From NCBI RefSeq assembly GCF_000452705.1, contig NZ_CP007014.1, positions 3,907,501-3,971,500 on the forward strand: DNA of 64,000 bases, read 5' to 3'. This DNA comes from Pseudomonas syringae CC1557. Its GTDB lineage: Bacteria; Pseudomonadota; Gammaproteobacteria; Pseudomonadales; Pseudomonadaceae. The position numbers and the translations under genes were made by a program. Below the pieces are notes generated by a model that did not search any database, was not told where the DNA came from, and saw only the letters and a list, made by a program, of their open reading frames with translations. Below, piece after piece: positions 1-8,936 of the stretch (position 1 is the first letter of the stretch; the number at the start of each line of letters is the position of its first letter).

Positions 1-82
1 CCCATACGGTCATGCCCACCAGCAGCAACCCGATACTGATGAAGAAAGCCGCAGTCGGCAGTGTCCAGGACATCCACTCCAT
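1..82 (-). CDS. glpU: DUF2160 small membrane protein of the glycerol ABC importer, 3' part outside window
   Basis: Only the first 27 codons are in the window. They start with ATG at 82 and read MEWMSWTLPTAAFFISIGLL, the start of a membrane segment. The position, 12 bp after the permease stop, and the short hydrophobic start fit the DUF2160 protein (GlpU) that follows the second permease in glycerol-type ABC operons of the glpSTPQUV kind. Assignment rests on gene order plus the hydrophobic N-terminus; the substrate-binding protein would be expected just beyond the window edge. Confidence 0.65.
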   Translation of the reverse strand, partial: MEWMSWTLPTAAFFISIGLLLVGMTVW

Positions 83-94
83 TTTCTCGACTCC

Positions 95-895
<801 letters not shown>

Positions 896-905
896 GACCA
901 GGCCC

Positions 906-1764
<859 letters not shown>

Positions 1765-1772
<8 letters not shown>

Positions 1773-2880
1773 GGGGCACCTCACTCACAGGAGCAGCTTC
1801 AAGCAGGTAATCGTCGGCATACAGCATCAGCCATTGCCCGGGAAAACTGATCCAGGCCTGACCTTGCGGCACCGGCTTGTCTTCCTGAAGGCGCACTTTC
1901 AACAGTTGCCCGGCCAGTTTCAGGGTGATGATCTTGTAGGTGCCAAGGTCCTCCACGTAGGTGACATCGGCGCACATCGCATCGTCGTAAGGTCCGTCCC
2001 AGACGTGCACGAACTCTGGACGAATGCCCACTTTCAGACTTTTCCACGAGGTATTGGCGAGTTTTTCCTGCAACGACTCAGGCAGCGGCAGGTGAATATC
2101 GGCAAAACCGACCCCGCCCGACTGAGGCGTAACGTCGATCAGATTCATGCCGGGGCTGCCAATGAAATAGCCGACAAACGTGTGGGAGGGCTTTTCAAAC
2201 AGCTCACGCGGCGTGCCGAATTGCACGATCTGTCCGCCATACATCACTGCGATCTTGTCGGCGAAGGTCGAAGCCTCCAACTGGTCGTGGGTGACGTAGA
2301 CCATGGTGATGTTGAATTGCTCGTGAATCTGCTTGAGCTTGCGGCGCAATTTCCACTTCAGGTGTGGGTCAATAACCGTCAGCGGCTCATCGAAGAGAAT
2401 CGCTGAAACGTCGTCGCGCACCAGCCCGCGCCCCATGGACACCTTCTGCTTCTCGTCCGCCGAGAGGTTGCGTGCTTTCTTTTTCAGCAGCGGCTGCAAG
2501 TCCAGCACATCGGCGATTTCGTTGACCTTGGTGAGAATCCTCGCCTCGTCCATGCCCTGGTTGCGCAGCGGGAACGCCAGGTTATCGAACACCGTCATGG
2601 TGTCGTAGATCACCGGAAACTGAAAAACCTGGGCGATGTTGCGGCGCTCCGGGGGCAGTTCGTTGACCACTTTGGAATCGAACAGCACTTGTCCTTGAGA
2701 CGGACTGAGCAAGCCGGAAATGATATTGAGCAAGGTCGATTTGCCGCAGCCGGACGGCCCGAGCAGCGCATACGCCCCGCCCTGCTCCCAGACATGGCTC
2801 ATTTCCCGAATCGCATAATCGTCCGGGCCGGGTTTGGCGCTGTAGCTGTGCGCCAGGTTCTGCAAGCGGATCTCGGCCAT
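1765..2880 (-). CDS. glpT: ABC importer ATPase, GlpT-like, with altered signature motif
   Basis: This 371-residue nucleotide-binding subunit has an N-terminal ATPase domain and a C-terminal TOBE-like domain. Walker A is GPSGCGKST, Walker B is AILFDEP and the switch histidine is present in YVTHDQ. The signature, normally LSGGQ, reads LSADEKQKVSMGRG, so it is degenerate. It starts with a TGATG overlap on the end of the other ATPase gene. In the glycerol importer family two different ATPases form a heterodimer; the changed signature would lie opposite the Walker site of GlpS. Confidence 0.86.
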
Positions 2881-3974
2881 CAGGCAACCCTCGCCATGCG
2901 CAGGCCCGGTGCCTGAATCAGGCCGCCCTGCTGATCGAATACGAATAATTTATGAGTCGGGATGTATACCCGGATCGGCGCGTCAACATCGTAGGCATGC
3001 ACCCCCGGCAAATGCAGGACCAGCGAGAACAGCTCGTTGCGCACATGCAGGAAGGTTTCCGAGCCGCTGATTTCCGCCAGCTCGACAGTGACCGCCAGTT
3101 CCAGGTCGTCGTCGTTGGAAGGCACCAGGCTCAGGTGACTGGGGCGCACGCCGAAGCGGTATTCACCATCGCCAACTGCGCGCAGGTCAACATTGAGCGG
3201 GAAATGCACAAAGTTGGCGAAACTGACCTCATTGCCTTCGATACGCCCCGGCATCAGGTTGATCGGCGGCTCGGAGAACAGTTCGGCGGCCAGCACCGTG
3301 GCAGGTCGATGGTAGACCTCAGGAGTCTTGCCGCTCTGCACCACCCGTCCTTCATGCAGGATGGTAGTGGTGCCGCCCAGCGCCAGCGCTTCGTTGGGCT
3401 CGGTGGTGGCATAAATCGCGATGGTATGGCGGGCTGCAAACAGCTCGCGCATCTCCTGGCGCAGCTCTTCACGCAACTTGTAGTCGAGGTTGACCAACGG
3501 CTCGTCGAACAGAATCAGCTCGGCGTCCTTGACCAGTGCTCTGGCCATCGCCGTGCGCTGTTGCTGTCCGCCGGACAATTCAAGCGGATGGCGTTGCAGG
3601 AATTTTTCGATGCGCAGCATCTTCGCGGTTTCCTGCACGCGGCTGTGGATCACCTCTTTGGAAAGTCCGGCCTGACGCAGGGGCGATGCGATGTTTTCAA
3701 ACACCGTCATGCTTGGGTAATTGATGAACTGCTGATAGACCATCGAGACATTGCGCAGACGAACCGGGCGCTGCGTGACATCGACCCCGTTCATCAGCAC
3801 GCGCCCGGTATCGGGCTTGTCCAGCCCGGCCATCAGGCGCATAAGGCTGGTCTTGCCGGACAGGGTTCGCCCGAGCAAAACGTTGAATGATCCCGGCTCA
3901 AAGCTCAAGGAAGCGTCGTCGATCCAGATCTGGCCATCGACTGCGCGACTGACATGCTCCAGCGTGAGTGACAT
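2880..3974 (-). CDS. glpS: ABC importer ATPase, GlpS-like, lacking the switch histidine
   Basis: This 364-residue nucleotide-binding subunit is the first gene of the importer operon. Walker A is GRTLSGKTS, the signature is a normal LSGGQQQR and Walker B is LILFDEP. Where the switch histidine is expected (usually VTHD) the sequence reads ATTEP, so the histidine is lost. The start is the ATG at 3974, preceded by AAAGGG; a longer in-frame reading begins at 4091 but would run across the sigma-54 promoter and is rejected. It is read from the sigma-54 element at 4031-4045, divergent from the AcoR-like activator. Confidence 0.85.
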   Translation of the reverse strand: MSLTLEHVSRAVDGQIWIDDASLSFEPGSFNVLLGRTLSGKTSLMRLMAGLDKPDTGRVLMNGVDVTQRPVRLRNVSMVYQQFINYPSMTVFENIASPLRQAGLSKEVIHSRVQETAKMLRIEKFLQRHPLELSGGQQQRTAMARALVKDAELILFDEPLVNLDYKLREELRQEMRELFAARHTIAIYATTEPNEALALGGTTTILHEGRVVQSGKTPEVYHRPATVLAAELFSEPPINLMPGRIEGNEVSFANFVHFPLNVDLRAVGDGEYRFGVRPSHLSLVPSNDDDLELAVTVELAEISGSETFLHVRNELFSLVLHLPGVHAYDVDAPIRVYIPTHKLFVFDQQGGLIQAPGLRMARVA

Positions 3975-4030
3975 GGCGTGCCCTTTTGTTGTTTTTTTCT
4001 TAAGGGTGAATGCGTGACTGATTACAGATA

Positions 4031-4045
4031 GCGATATTCGTGCCA
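4031..4045 (-). promoter_or_regulatory. Sigma-54 (-24/-12) promoter for the glpS operon
   Basis: Read on the minus strand the site is TGGCACGAATATCGC. It has GG at -24 and GC at -12 at the required spacing and differs from the consensus TGGCACG-N4-TTGC at one base. Transcription would start near 4019, about 45 bases before the glpS start. The adjacent divergent gene encodes a sigma-54-dependent activator, which makes the assignment coherent. Confidence 0.8.
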
Positions 4046-4119
4046 GGTCATTGATATTCGAGCCAAGGCCCGAGACAGAGCGTTCGCCCATATTCAGGGG
4101 ACGAGAGCCATTTCACAGT

Positions 4120-4166
4120 TGAACAAAACTGAACAGTAAATAATGAACAACTGAACAAAATGAACA
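4120..4166. promoter_or_regulatory. TGAACA repeat array, candidate activator (enhancer) site
   Basis: Five copies of TGAACA start at 4120, 4130, 4144, 4152 and 4161, with a sixth variant TGAACG near 4183. The array lies about 75-135 bp upstream of the -24/-12 promoter, where sigma-54 activators normally bind, and about 110-150 bp before the activator start. Binding by the AcoR-like protein is an inference. Confidence 0.5.
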
Positions 4167-4273
4167 TTGACTTTGAGCAATTCTGAACGACACTGGACAC
4201 ACGTTGCGGGCAAGGATGGTCACGCCGACGGGACCTAAAAACAAAAACAACACGTCACTTCGCAGGCATCCTC

Positions 4274-6124
4274 ATGTCTCAACCCAGCGCTTCGCTTGCT
4301 CACGACATCATCATTCAGGATTCATGGACCCGCTGTCGGGACTTCGGTCTCAGCCATCAGACGCGCCCATCGTTTGGCCAGTTGCCAGGCGCAGAGGTTT
4401 CCCGCCTGCTGGAACGCCACCACGGGCTGGTGCAAACCACCCATCAAGAAGTACTGCCGGTCTATGAAAACATTCTCAGCAACTCCAATTGCCTGATTCT
4501 GCTGGCCGACCCTCAGGGCCAGTTGCTCAAGTCGTGGGGCACTCAGCGTTTTGTCGAGTCTTCGCAGACCCAAGGCTTCATGGCCGGTGCCAGCTGGAGC
4601 GAGCGCGGTACGGGCACCAACGCCATCGGCACCGCACTGGCCTGCGAACAGGCTATTCACATCGAACCGGATGAGCACTTCCTCAAGGCCAATCGCTTCA
4701 TGACGGGATCTGCCTCACCGATCTTCGATGCCGATCGGCGCATCATCGCCGTGCTGGACGTGTCCAGTGACAGCTTCCTGCCACCCTCGCACACGCTGGG
4801 CATGGTCAAGATGATGAGCCAGTCGGTAGAAAACCGCCTGATCCTCGATCAGTATCGCGACAGCCATTTCCAGTTGATCTTCAATACCGGCCTTAACAAC
4901 CTCGACAGCCAGTGGGCGGGTTTGCTGATTTTTGATGAAAGCGGCCGGATTCTTTGCGCCAATCGTCGTGCTGACAATCTGTTGGGAGCCCGGCTATCAG
5001 GGGTCAACATCGAAACACTGTTCAAGTGCCCGACCCTGCAACTGCTCAGTGAAACCGAGGCCCGGCCGTTTGCGCTGCATGCGTTTGGCAACAATCGCTT
5101 TCAATGCCTGTTGAAGCGTCCGACGCGCCATCCGCTCAAATTGCACAGCGTTCAGACTGTGCAGATGCCTGCTGTGCCAAAAAGCCTTGGTCTGGAAGCA
5201 ATCAGCCTGGGCGACGCGAAAGTCGAGAAGGCCGTGTTGCAAGCTCAGCGCTTGCTGGAAAAAGACATCCCGCTGTTGATTCACGGTGAAACCGGTGTCG
5301 GTAAAGAGGTCTTCGTCAAGGCGCTGCATCAGGCCAGCTCACGCGCCAGCCAGCCGTTGATCGCCGTCAACTGCGCAGCGATCCCGGCAGAACTGGTCGA
5401 GGCGGAGCTGTTTGGCTACGAGCGAGGTGCGTTCACCGGTGCCAACCAGAAAGGCAGCATCGGCCTGATTCGCAAGGCCGATAAAGGCACACTGTTTCTC
5501 GATGAGGTAGGCGACATGCCGATGCCTGTACAGGCGCGATTACTGCGCGTGTTACAGGAGAGATGTGTTCAGCCACTGGGCAGTAGCGAGTTGTACCCGG
5601 TGGACATACGGCTGATCTCTGCCACCAATCGCAGTCTGCGCGAGCAGGTACTGGCAGGAAATTTTCGTCAGGATCTTTATTACCGGATCAGCGGCCTGAG
5701 TATCGAACTGCCACCCTTGCGCGAGCGCACCGATCAACATGCCTTGATCCAGCGTATCTGGGAGCGTCATCGAGAGCCTCACCAGCGGGCGGGATTTTGC
5801 AGAGAAGTGCTTGAGCTGTTCGAACGCCACCCGTGGCCGGGCAACCTGCGCCAGCTCAACAGCGTGATTCAGGTCGCACTGGCGCTGGCAGACGAGCAAC
5901 CGATCAGCAGCGAACACCTGCCAGAAGACTTTCTGCTCGATGCACACATGGATGAGGAATGCCGGGATCCTGTAAAAACCCAGGAACCCGAGCGCCTCGC
6001 CTCAAAGGAAGACCTGAACCAGCTGTTTCAAGCAGCGGGCGGAAATATTTCACAACTGGCCAAACGCCTGGGGGTAAGCCGCAATACGCTATACAAGCGG
6101 TTGCGGGAACAGCGGATTGTTTAG
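4274..6124 (+). CDS. acoR: AcoR-like sigma-54-dependent transcriptional activator
   Basis: This 616-residue enhancer-binding protein has an N-terminal GAF-type sensor region (about 60-190), a PAS-like stretch (about 200-290), an AAA+ domain with Walker A GETGVGK (338-344), the sigma-54 contact motif GAFTGA (385-390) and Walker B GTLFLDE (405-411), and a C-terminal Fis-type helix-turn-helix (about 588-612). The family name comes from the acetoin regulator, but acetoin genes are absent here. The divergent sigma-54 promoter of the glpS operon is its likely target, so it probably senses a substrate or product of that importer. Confidence 0.88.
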   Translation: MSQPSASLAHDIIIQDSWTRCRDFGLSHQTRPSFGQLPGAEVSRLLERHHGLVQTTHQEVLPVYENILSNSNCLILLADPQGQLLKSWGTQRFVESSQTQGFMAGASWSERGTGTNAIGTALACEQAIHIEPDEHFLKANRFMTGSASPIFDADRRIIAVLDVSSDSFLPPSHTLGMVKMMSQSVENRLILDQYRDSHFQLIFNTGLNNLDSQWAGLLIFDESGRILCANRRADNLLGARLSGVNIETLFKCPTLQLLSETEARPFALHAFGNNRFQCLLKRPTRHPLKLHSVQTVQMPAVPKSLGLEAISLGDAKVEKAVLQAQRLLEKDIPLLIHGETGVGKEVFVKALHQASSRASQPLIAVNCAAIPAELVEAELFGYERGAFTGANQKGSIGLIRKADKGTLFLDEVGDMPMPVQARLLRVLQERCVQPLGSSELYPVDIRLISATNRSLREQVLAGNFRQDLYYRISGLSIELPPLRERTDQHALIQRIWERHREPHQRAGFCREVLELFERHPWPGNLRQLNSVIQVALALADEQPISSEHLPEDFLLDAHMDEECRDPVKTQEPERLASKEDLNQLFQAAGGNISQLAKRLGVSRNTLYKRLREQRIV

Positions 6125-6179
6125 TTTTTGACGCTCGCCAGGCCGGACATCGAGGATAGGACGCAGAGCTTAGAGAGCA

Positions 6180-6284
6180 GCATGCCCACACGGAGCATGG
6201 GAACGAGAGGTATTCTTTAGAACACCTCTCGTTCCGCACGCTCCAGCGTGGGAATGCCTTGGGTGACGCTCCGCGTCACAAATC
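6180..6284. repeat. Inverted pair of a dispersed GC-rich intergenic repeat
   Basis: Two copies face each other. The arms meet as the perfect 12-bp inverted repeat GGAACGAGAGGT (6200-6211) and ACCTCTCGTTCC (6224-6235) around a 12-base loop, and the similarity extends outward to about 6180 and 6257. A second palindrome, GTGACGCTCCGCGTCAC, follows near 6267-6283. Located 55 bp after the acoR stop, the hairpin could also end acoR transcription. Related copies occur at 6376-6410, 7632-7684, 11531-11600 and about 48258-48425. Confidence 0.75.
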
Positions 6285-6375
6285 TTCAGCCTGGCGCGGT
6301 GTCAGTCGCAACGCAGGCTCAGGCTTGGATGCTGCCTGTATCTCGGTCTGGATTGAGTGATTCGCCATGACTGCA

Positions 6376-6410
6376 ATGTGACGCGGAGCGTCACGAAATG
6401 CATTACCACG
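6376..6410. repeat. Truncated copy of the dispersed repeat at the GntR breakpoint
   Basis: The palindrome GTGACGCGGAGCGTCAC is the inverse of the one at 6267-6283 and is followed by GAAATGCATT, as in the longer unit at 6180-6284. The repeat then stops and regulator coding sequence begins near 6411. It marks the point where the 5' part of the GntR gene is lost. Confidence 0.65.
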
Positions 6411-6728
6411 ATCGGCTATTACCAGCAGGAAGGCGATTTCGATTTTCATTACCGGATCATTCAGGGCAGCGGCAACCGCACCCTCAGCCAGATGCTCTGC
6501 GGTGAGCTTTATCAACTGGTGCGCATGTACCGCATCCAGTTTTCCACCACACCCAATCGGCCTCGTCAGGCCTTTGCCGAACACCACCGGATTCTCGACG
6601 CCATTGCCGAGCGTGACGGCGAGCTGGCTGAATTGTTGATGCGCCGTCATATCGGTGCGTCCAGACGCAACATCGAGCGCCACTATCAGGCGGCTTCCCA
6701 GAAGACTTCGGACCGAGGTGAACAATGA
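6411..6728 (+). pseudogene. C-terminal remnant of the GntR-family regulator of the prp operon
   Basis: About 105 residues from IGYYQQEGDFDFHYRI to the stop match the second half of an FCD (FadR C-terminal) ligand domain. The DNA-binding winged helix and the first part of the FCD domain, about 130 residues, are absent; the upstream sequence is intergenic repeat. Pseudomonads normally have a full GntR gene directly before prpB, and the stop still overlaps the prpB start (ATGA). An in-frame ATG exists at 6357, but a product without the DNA-binding domain could not act as a repressor. I call it a 5'-deleted pseudogene. Confidence 0.8.
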
Positions 6729-7618
6729 GTCACAACAACAGTACTCCCGGCCAGCGCTTCCGCGATGCGGTTGCCAGCGAACAGCCGTTGCAGGTGGTCG
6801 GCGCGATCAACGCGAATCATGCGCTGCTGGCAAAACGGGCGGGTTTCAAGGCTATCTATCTGTCTGGCGGAGGAGTGGCGGCAGGTTCGCTGGGTATTCC
6901 GGATCTGGGGATTACCGGTCTGGAAGATGTGCTGATCGATGTTCGGCGCATCACGGACGTGTGTGATTTGCCGCTGCTGGTGGATGTCGACACCGGCTTC
7001 GGTTCCTCTGCATTCAATGTGGCGCGTACCGTGCGCTCAATGATCAAGGCCGGCGCAGCGGCGATTCATATCGAAGATCAGGTCGGCGCCAAGCGCTGCG
7101 GCCATCGTCCAAACAAGGAAATCGTTTCACAGCAGGAAATGGTCGACCGCATCAAGGCGGCCGTCGATGCGCGAACCGATGACAGCTTCGTGATCATGGC
7201 GCGCACCGATGCGCTGGCGGTCGAAGGTCTGGAATCGGCGCTGGAGCGGGCTGCCGCGTGCATCGAAGCGGGTGCGGACATGGTCTTCCCCGAGGCAATT
7301 ACCGAACTGGCGATGTACAAGCTGTTCGCCCATCGCGCCGGTGTGCCGATTCTGGCCAATATCACTGAATTTGGTGCGACACCGCTGTTTACCGTTGACG
7401 AATTGCGCGAAGCCAGCGTGTCGCTGGTGCTCTATCCCCTTTCTGCATTCCGCGCCATGAACAAGGCCGCGGAAACCGTTTACGGCGCGATTCGTCGCGA
7501 CGGCAGCCAGAAAAACGTGATCGACACAATGCAGACCCGCATGGAGCTGTACGACGCTATCGATTACCACACCTTCGAGCAGAAACTGGATGCGCTGTTT
7601 GCGCAGAAGAAGGGGTGA
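6725..7618 (+). CDS. prpB: 2-methylisocitrate lyase
   Basis: This 297-residue cytoplasmic enzyme splits 2-methylisocitrate into pyruvate and succinate, the last step of the methylcitrate cycle for propionate breakdown. The isocitrate-lyase-family active-site motif KRCGH is at residues 123-127, following HIEDQVGA, and the metal-site region VDVDTGFG is at about 87-94. The length is normal. The start overlaps the regulator remnant by four bases and has GAGGTG six bases upstream. The gene appears intact although its regulator does not. Confidence 0.95.
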   Translation: MSHNNSTPGQRFRDAVASEQPLQVVGAINANHALLAKRAGFKAIYLSGGGVAAGSLGIPDLGITGLEDVLIDVRRITDVCDLPLLVDVDTGFGSSAFNVARTVRSMIKAGAAAIHIEDQVGAKRCGHRPNKEIVSQQEMVDRIKAAVDARTDDSFVIMARTDALAVEGLESALERAAACIEAGADMVFPEAITELAMYKLFAHRAGVPILANITEFGATPLFTVDELREASVSLVLYPLSAFRAMNKAAETVYGAIRRDGSQKNVIDTMQTRMELYDAIDYHTFEQKLDALFAQKKG

Positions 7619-7631
7619 TGAGCTGAGACCA

Positions 7632-7684
7632 TAATCGCTCTCGTTCCTACGCTCTGCGTCCGACCTTGAGCACGTGGCGCGGCA
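7632..7684. repeat. Dispersed repeat copy inside the prp operon
   Basis: The sequence begins CTCTCGTTCCTACGCTCTGC, close to the right arm of the copy at 6224-6257, and ends with a facing GCACGAGAG arm. It lies in the 120-bp gap between prpB and prpC and could fold in the transcript. Confidence 0.55.
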
Positions 7685-7738
7685 CGAGAGTTATTGTGCT
7701 TCGCGTTCCATCACACAAAAACAAAATTGGAGAACACC

Positions 7739-8866
7739 ATGGCTGAAGCAAAAGTATTGAGTGGTGCCGGGCTACGCGGGCAGGTTGCCGGGCAGACCGC
7801 ACTGTCGACAGTGGGCATGGCCGGTGCCGGGCTGACCTATCGCGGCTATGACGTGCGTGAACTGGCCGCCGAGGCCCGCTTCGAGGAAGTCGCCTATCTG
7901 CTGCTGTACGGCGAATTGCCTGATCAAGCGCAACTGTCCGACTACATGGACAAGCTCAAGAGCCTGCGTGATCTGCCGCAGGCCTTGAAAGAGGTGCTGG
8001 AGCGCATCCCCGCCGACACTCATCCGATGGATGTTATGCGCACCGGTGCATCGATGCTCGGCACGCTGGAGCCAGAGCGCAGTTTTGATCAGCAGCGCGA
8101 CGCCACCGACCGCTTGCTCGCGGCCTTCCCGGCGATCATGTGTTACTGGTATCGCTTCAGCCACGACGGCAAGCGCATCGACTGCACCACGAGCGAAGAC
8201 TCCATTGGCGGGCATTTTCTGCACCTGTTGCTGGACAAGGCCCCCAGCGAGTTGCACCGCAAGGTCATGGACGTGTCGCTGATTCTGTACGCCGAGCATG
8301 AATTCAACGCTTCGACCTTTACCGCACGGGTGTGCGCGTCGACCCTTTCTGACCTGTTTTCCTGCGTCACGGCAGCCATTGGCACCCTGCGCGGTCCGCT
8401 GCACGGCGGGGCCAACGAGGCGGCGATGGAAATGATCCAGCGTTTTGCGTCGGCTGAAGAAGCGACCCAGGGCACCTTGGGCATGCTGGAGCGCAAGGAA
8501 AAGATCATGGGCTTCGGTCATGCGATCTATAAAGAGTCCGACCCGCGTAACGAGGTGATCAAGGGCTGGTCGAAAAAACTCGCCGCTGAGGCAGGTGATA
8601 GCGTGCTGTTTCCGGTTTCCGAGGCCATCGACAAGGTCATGTGGGAGCAGAAAAAGCTGTTCCCCAACGCCGACTTCTATCACGCATCGGCCTACCATTT
8701 CATGGGCATTCCGACCAAGCTGTTCACCCCGATTTTTGTCTGTTCGAGACTCACAGGCTGGGCCGCCCACGTTTTCGAGCAGCGCGCCAACAACCGCATT
8801 ATTCGCCCAAGTGCCGAATACATTGGTGTCGAGCAGCGTCGCTTCGTGCCCATCGAACAGCGCTGA
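7739..8866 (+). CDS. prpC: 2-methylcitrate synthase
   Basis: This 375-residue citrate-synthase-fold enzyme condenses propionyl-CoA with oxaloacetate to 2-methylcitrate. Family active-site segments are visible: LRGPLHGGANEAAM and MGFGHAIYK contain the catalytic histidines. I choose the ATG at 7739, preceded by TTGGAGA at good spacing; an upstream in-frame start at 7694 lies just after the intergenic repeat. The gene follows prpB in the same direction and precedes acnD, the usual Pseudomonas order. Confidence 0.94.
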   Translation: MAEAKVLSGAGLRGQVAGQTALSTVGMAGAGLTYRGYDVRELAAEARFEEVAYLLLYGELPDQAQLSDYMDKLKSLRDLPQALKEVLERIPADTHPMDVMRTGASMLGTLEPERSFDQQRDATDRLLAAFPAIMCYWYRFSHDGKRIDCTTSEDSIGGHFLHLLLDKAPSELHRKVMDVSLILYAEHEFNASTFTARVCASTLSDLFSCVTAAIGTLRGPLHGGANEAAMEMIQRFASAEEATQGTLGMLERKEKIMGFGHAIYKESDPRNEVIKGWSKKLAAEAGDSVLFPVSEAIDKVMWEQKKLFPNADFYHASAYHFMGIPTKLFTPIFVCSRLTGWAAHVFEQRANNRIIRPSAEYIGVEQRRFVPIEQR

Positions 8867-8936
8867 AAAAAGGGGCAGGGGAGCCGCTGACGAGCTTCCC
8901 GCCCGTATTCCGAACATTCCGTGAGCGAGTCCCGCA

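Noticed and set aside
6276..6725. 149-codon open frame on the minus strand opposite the GntR remnant
   Set aside because: The plus strand has recognisable FCD-domain sequence; the minus frame matches nothing and runs through the repeat.
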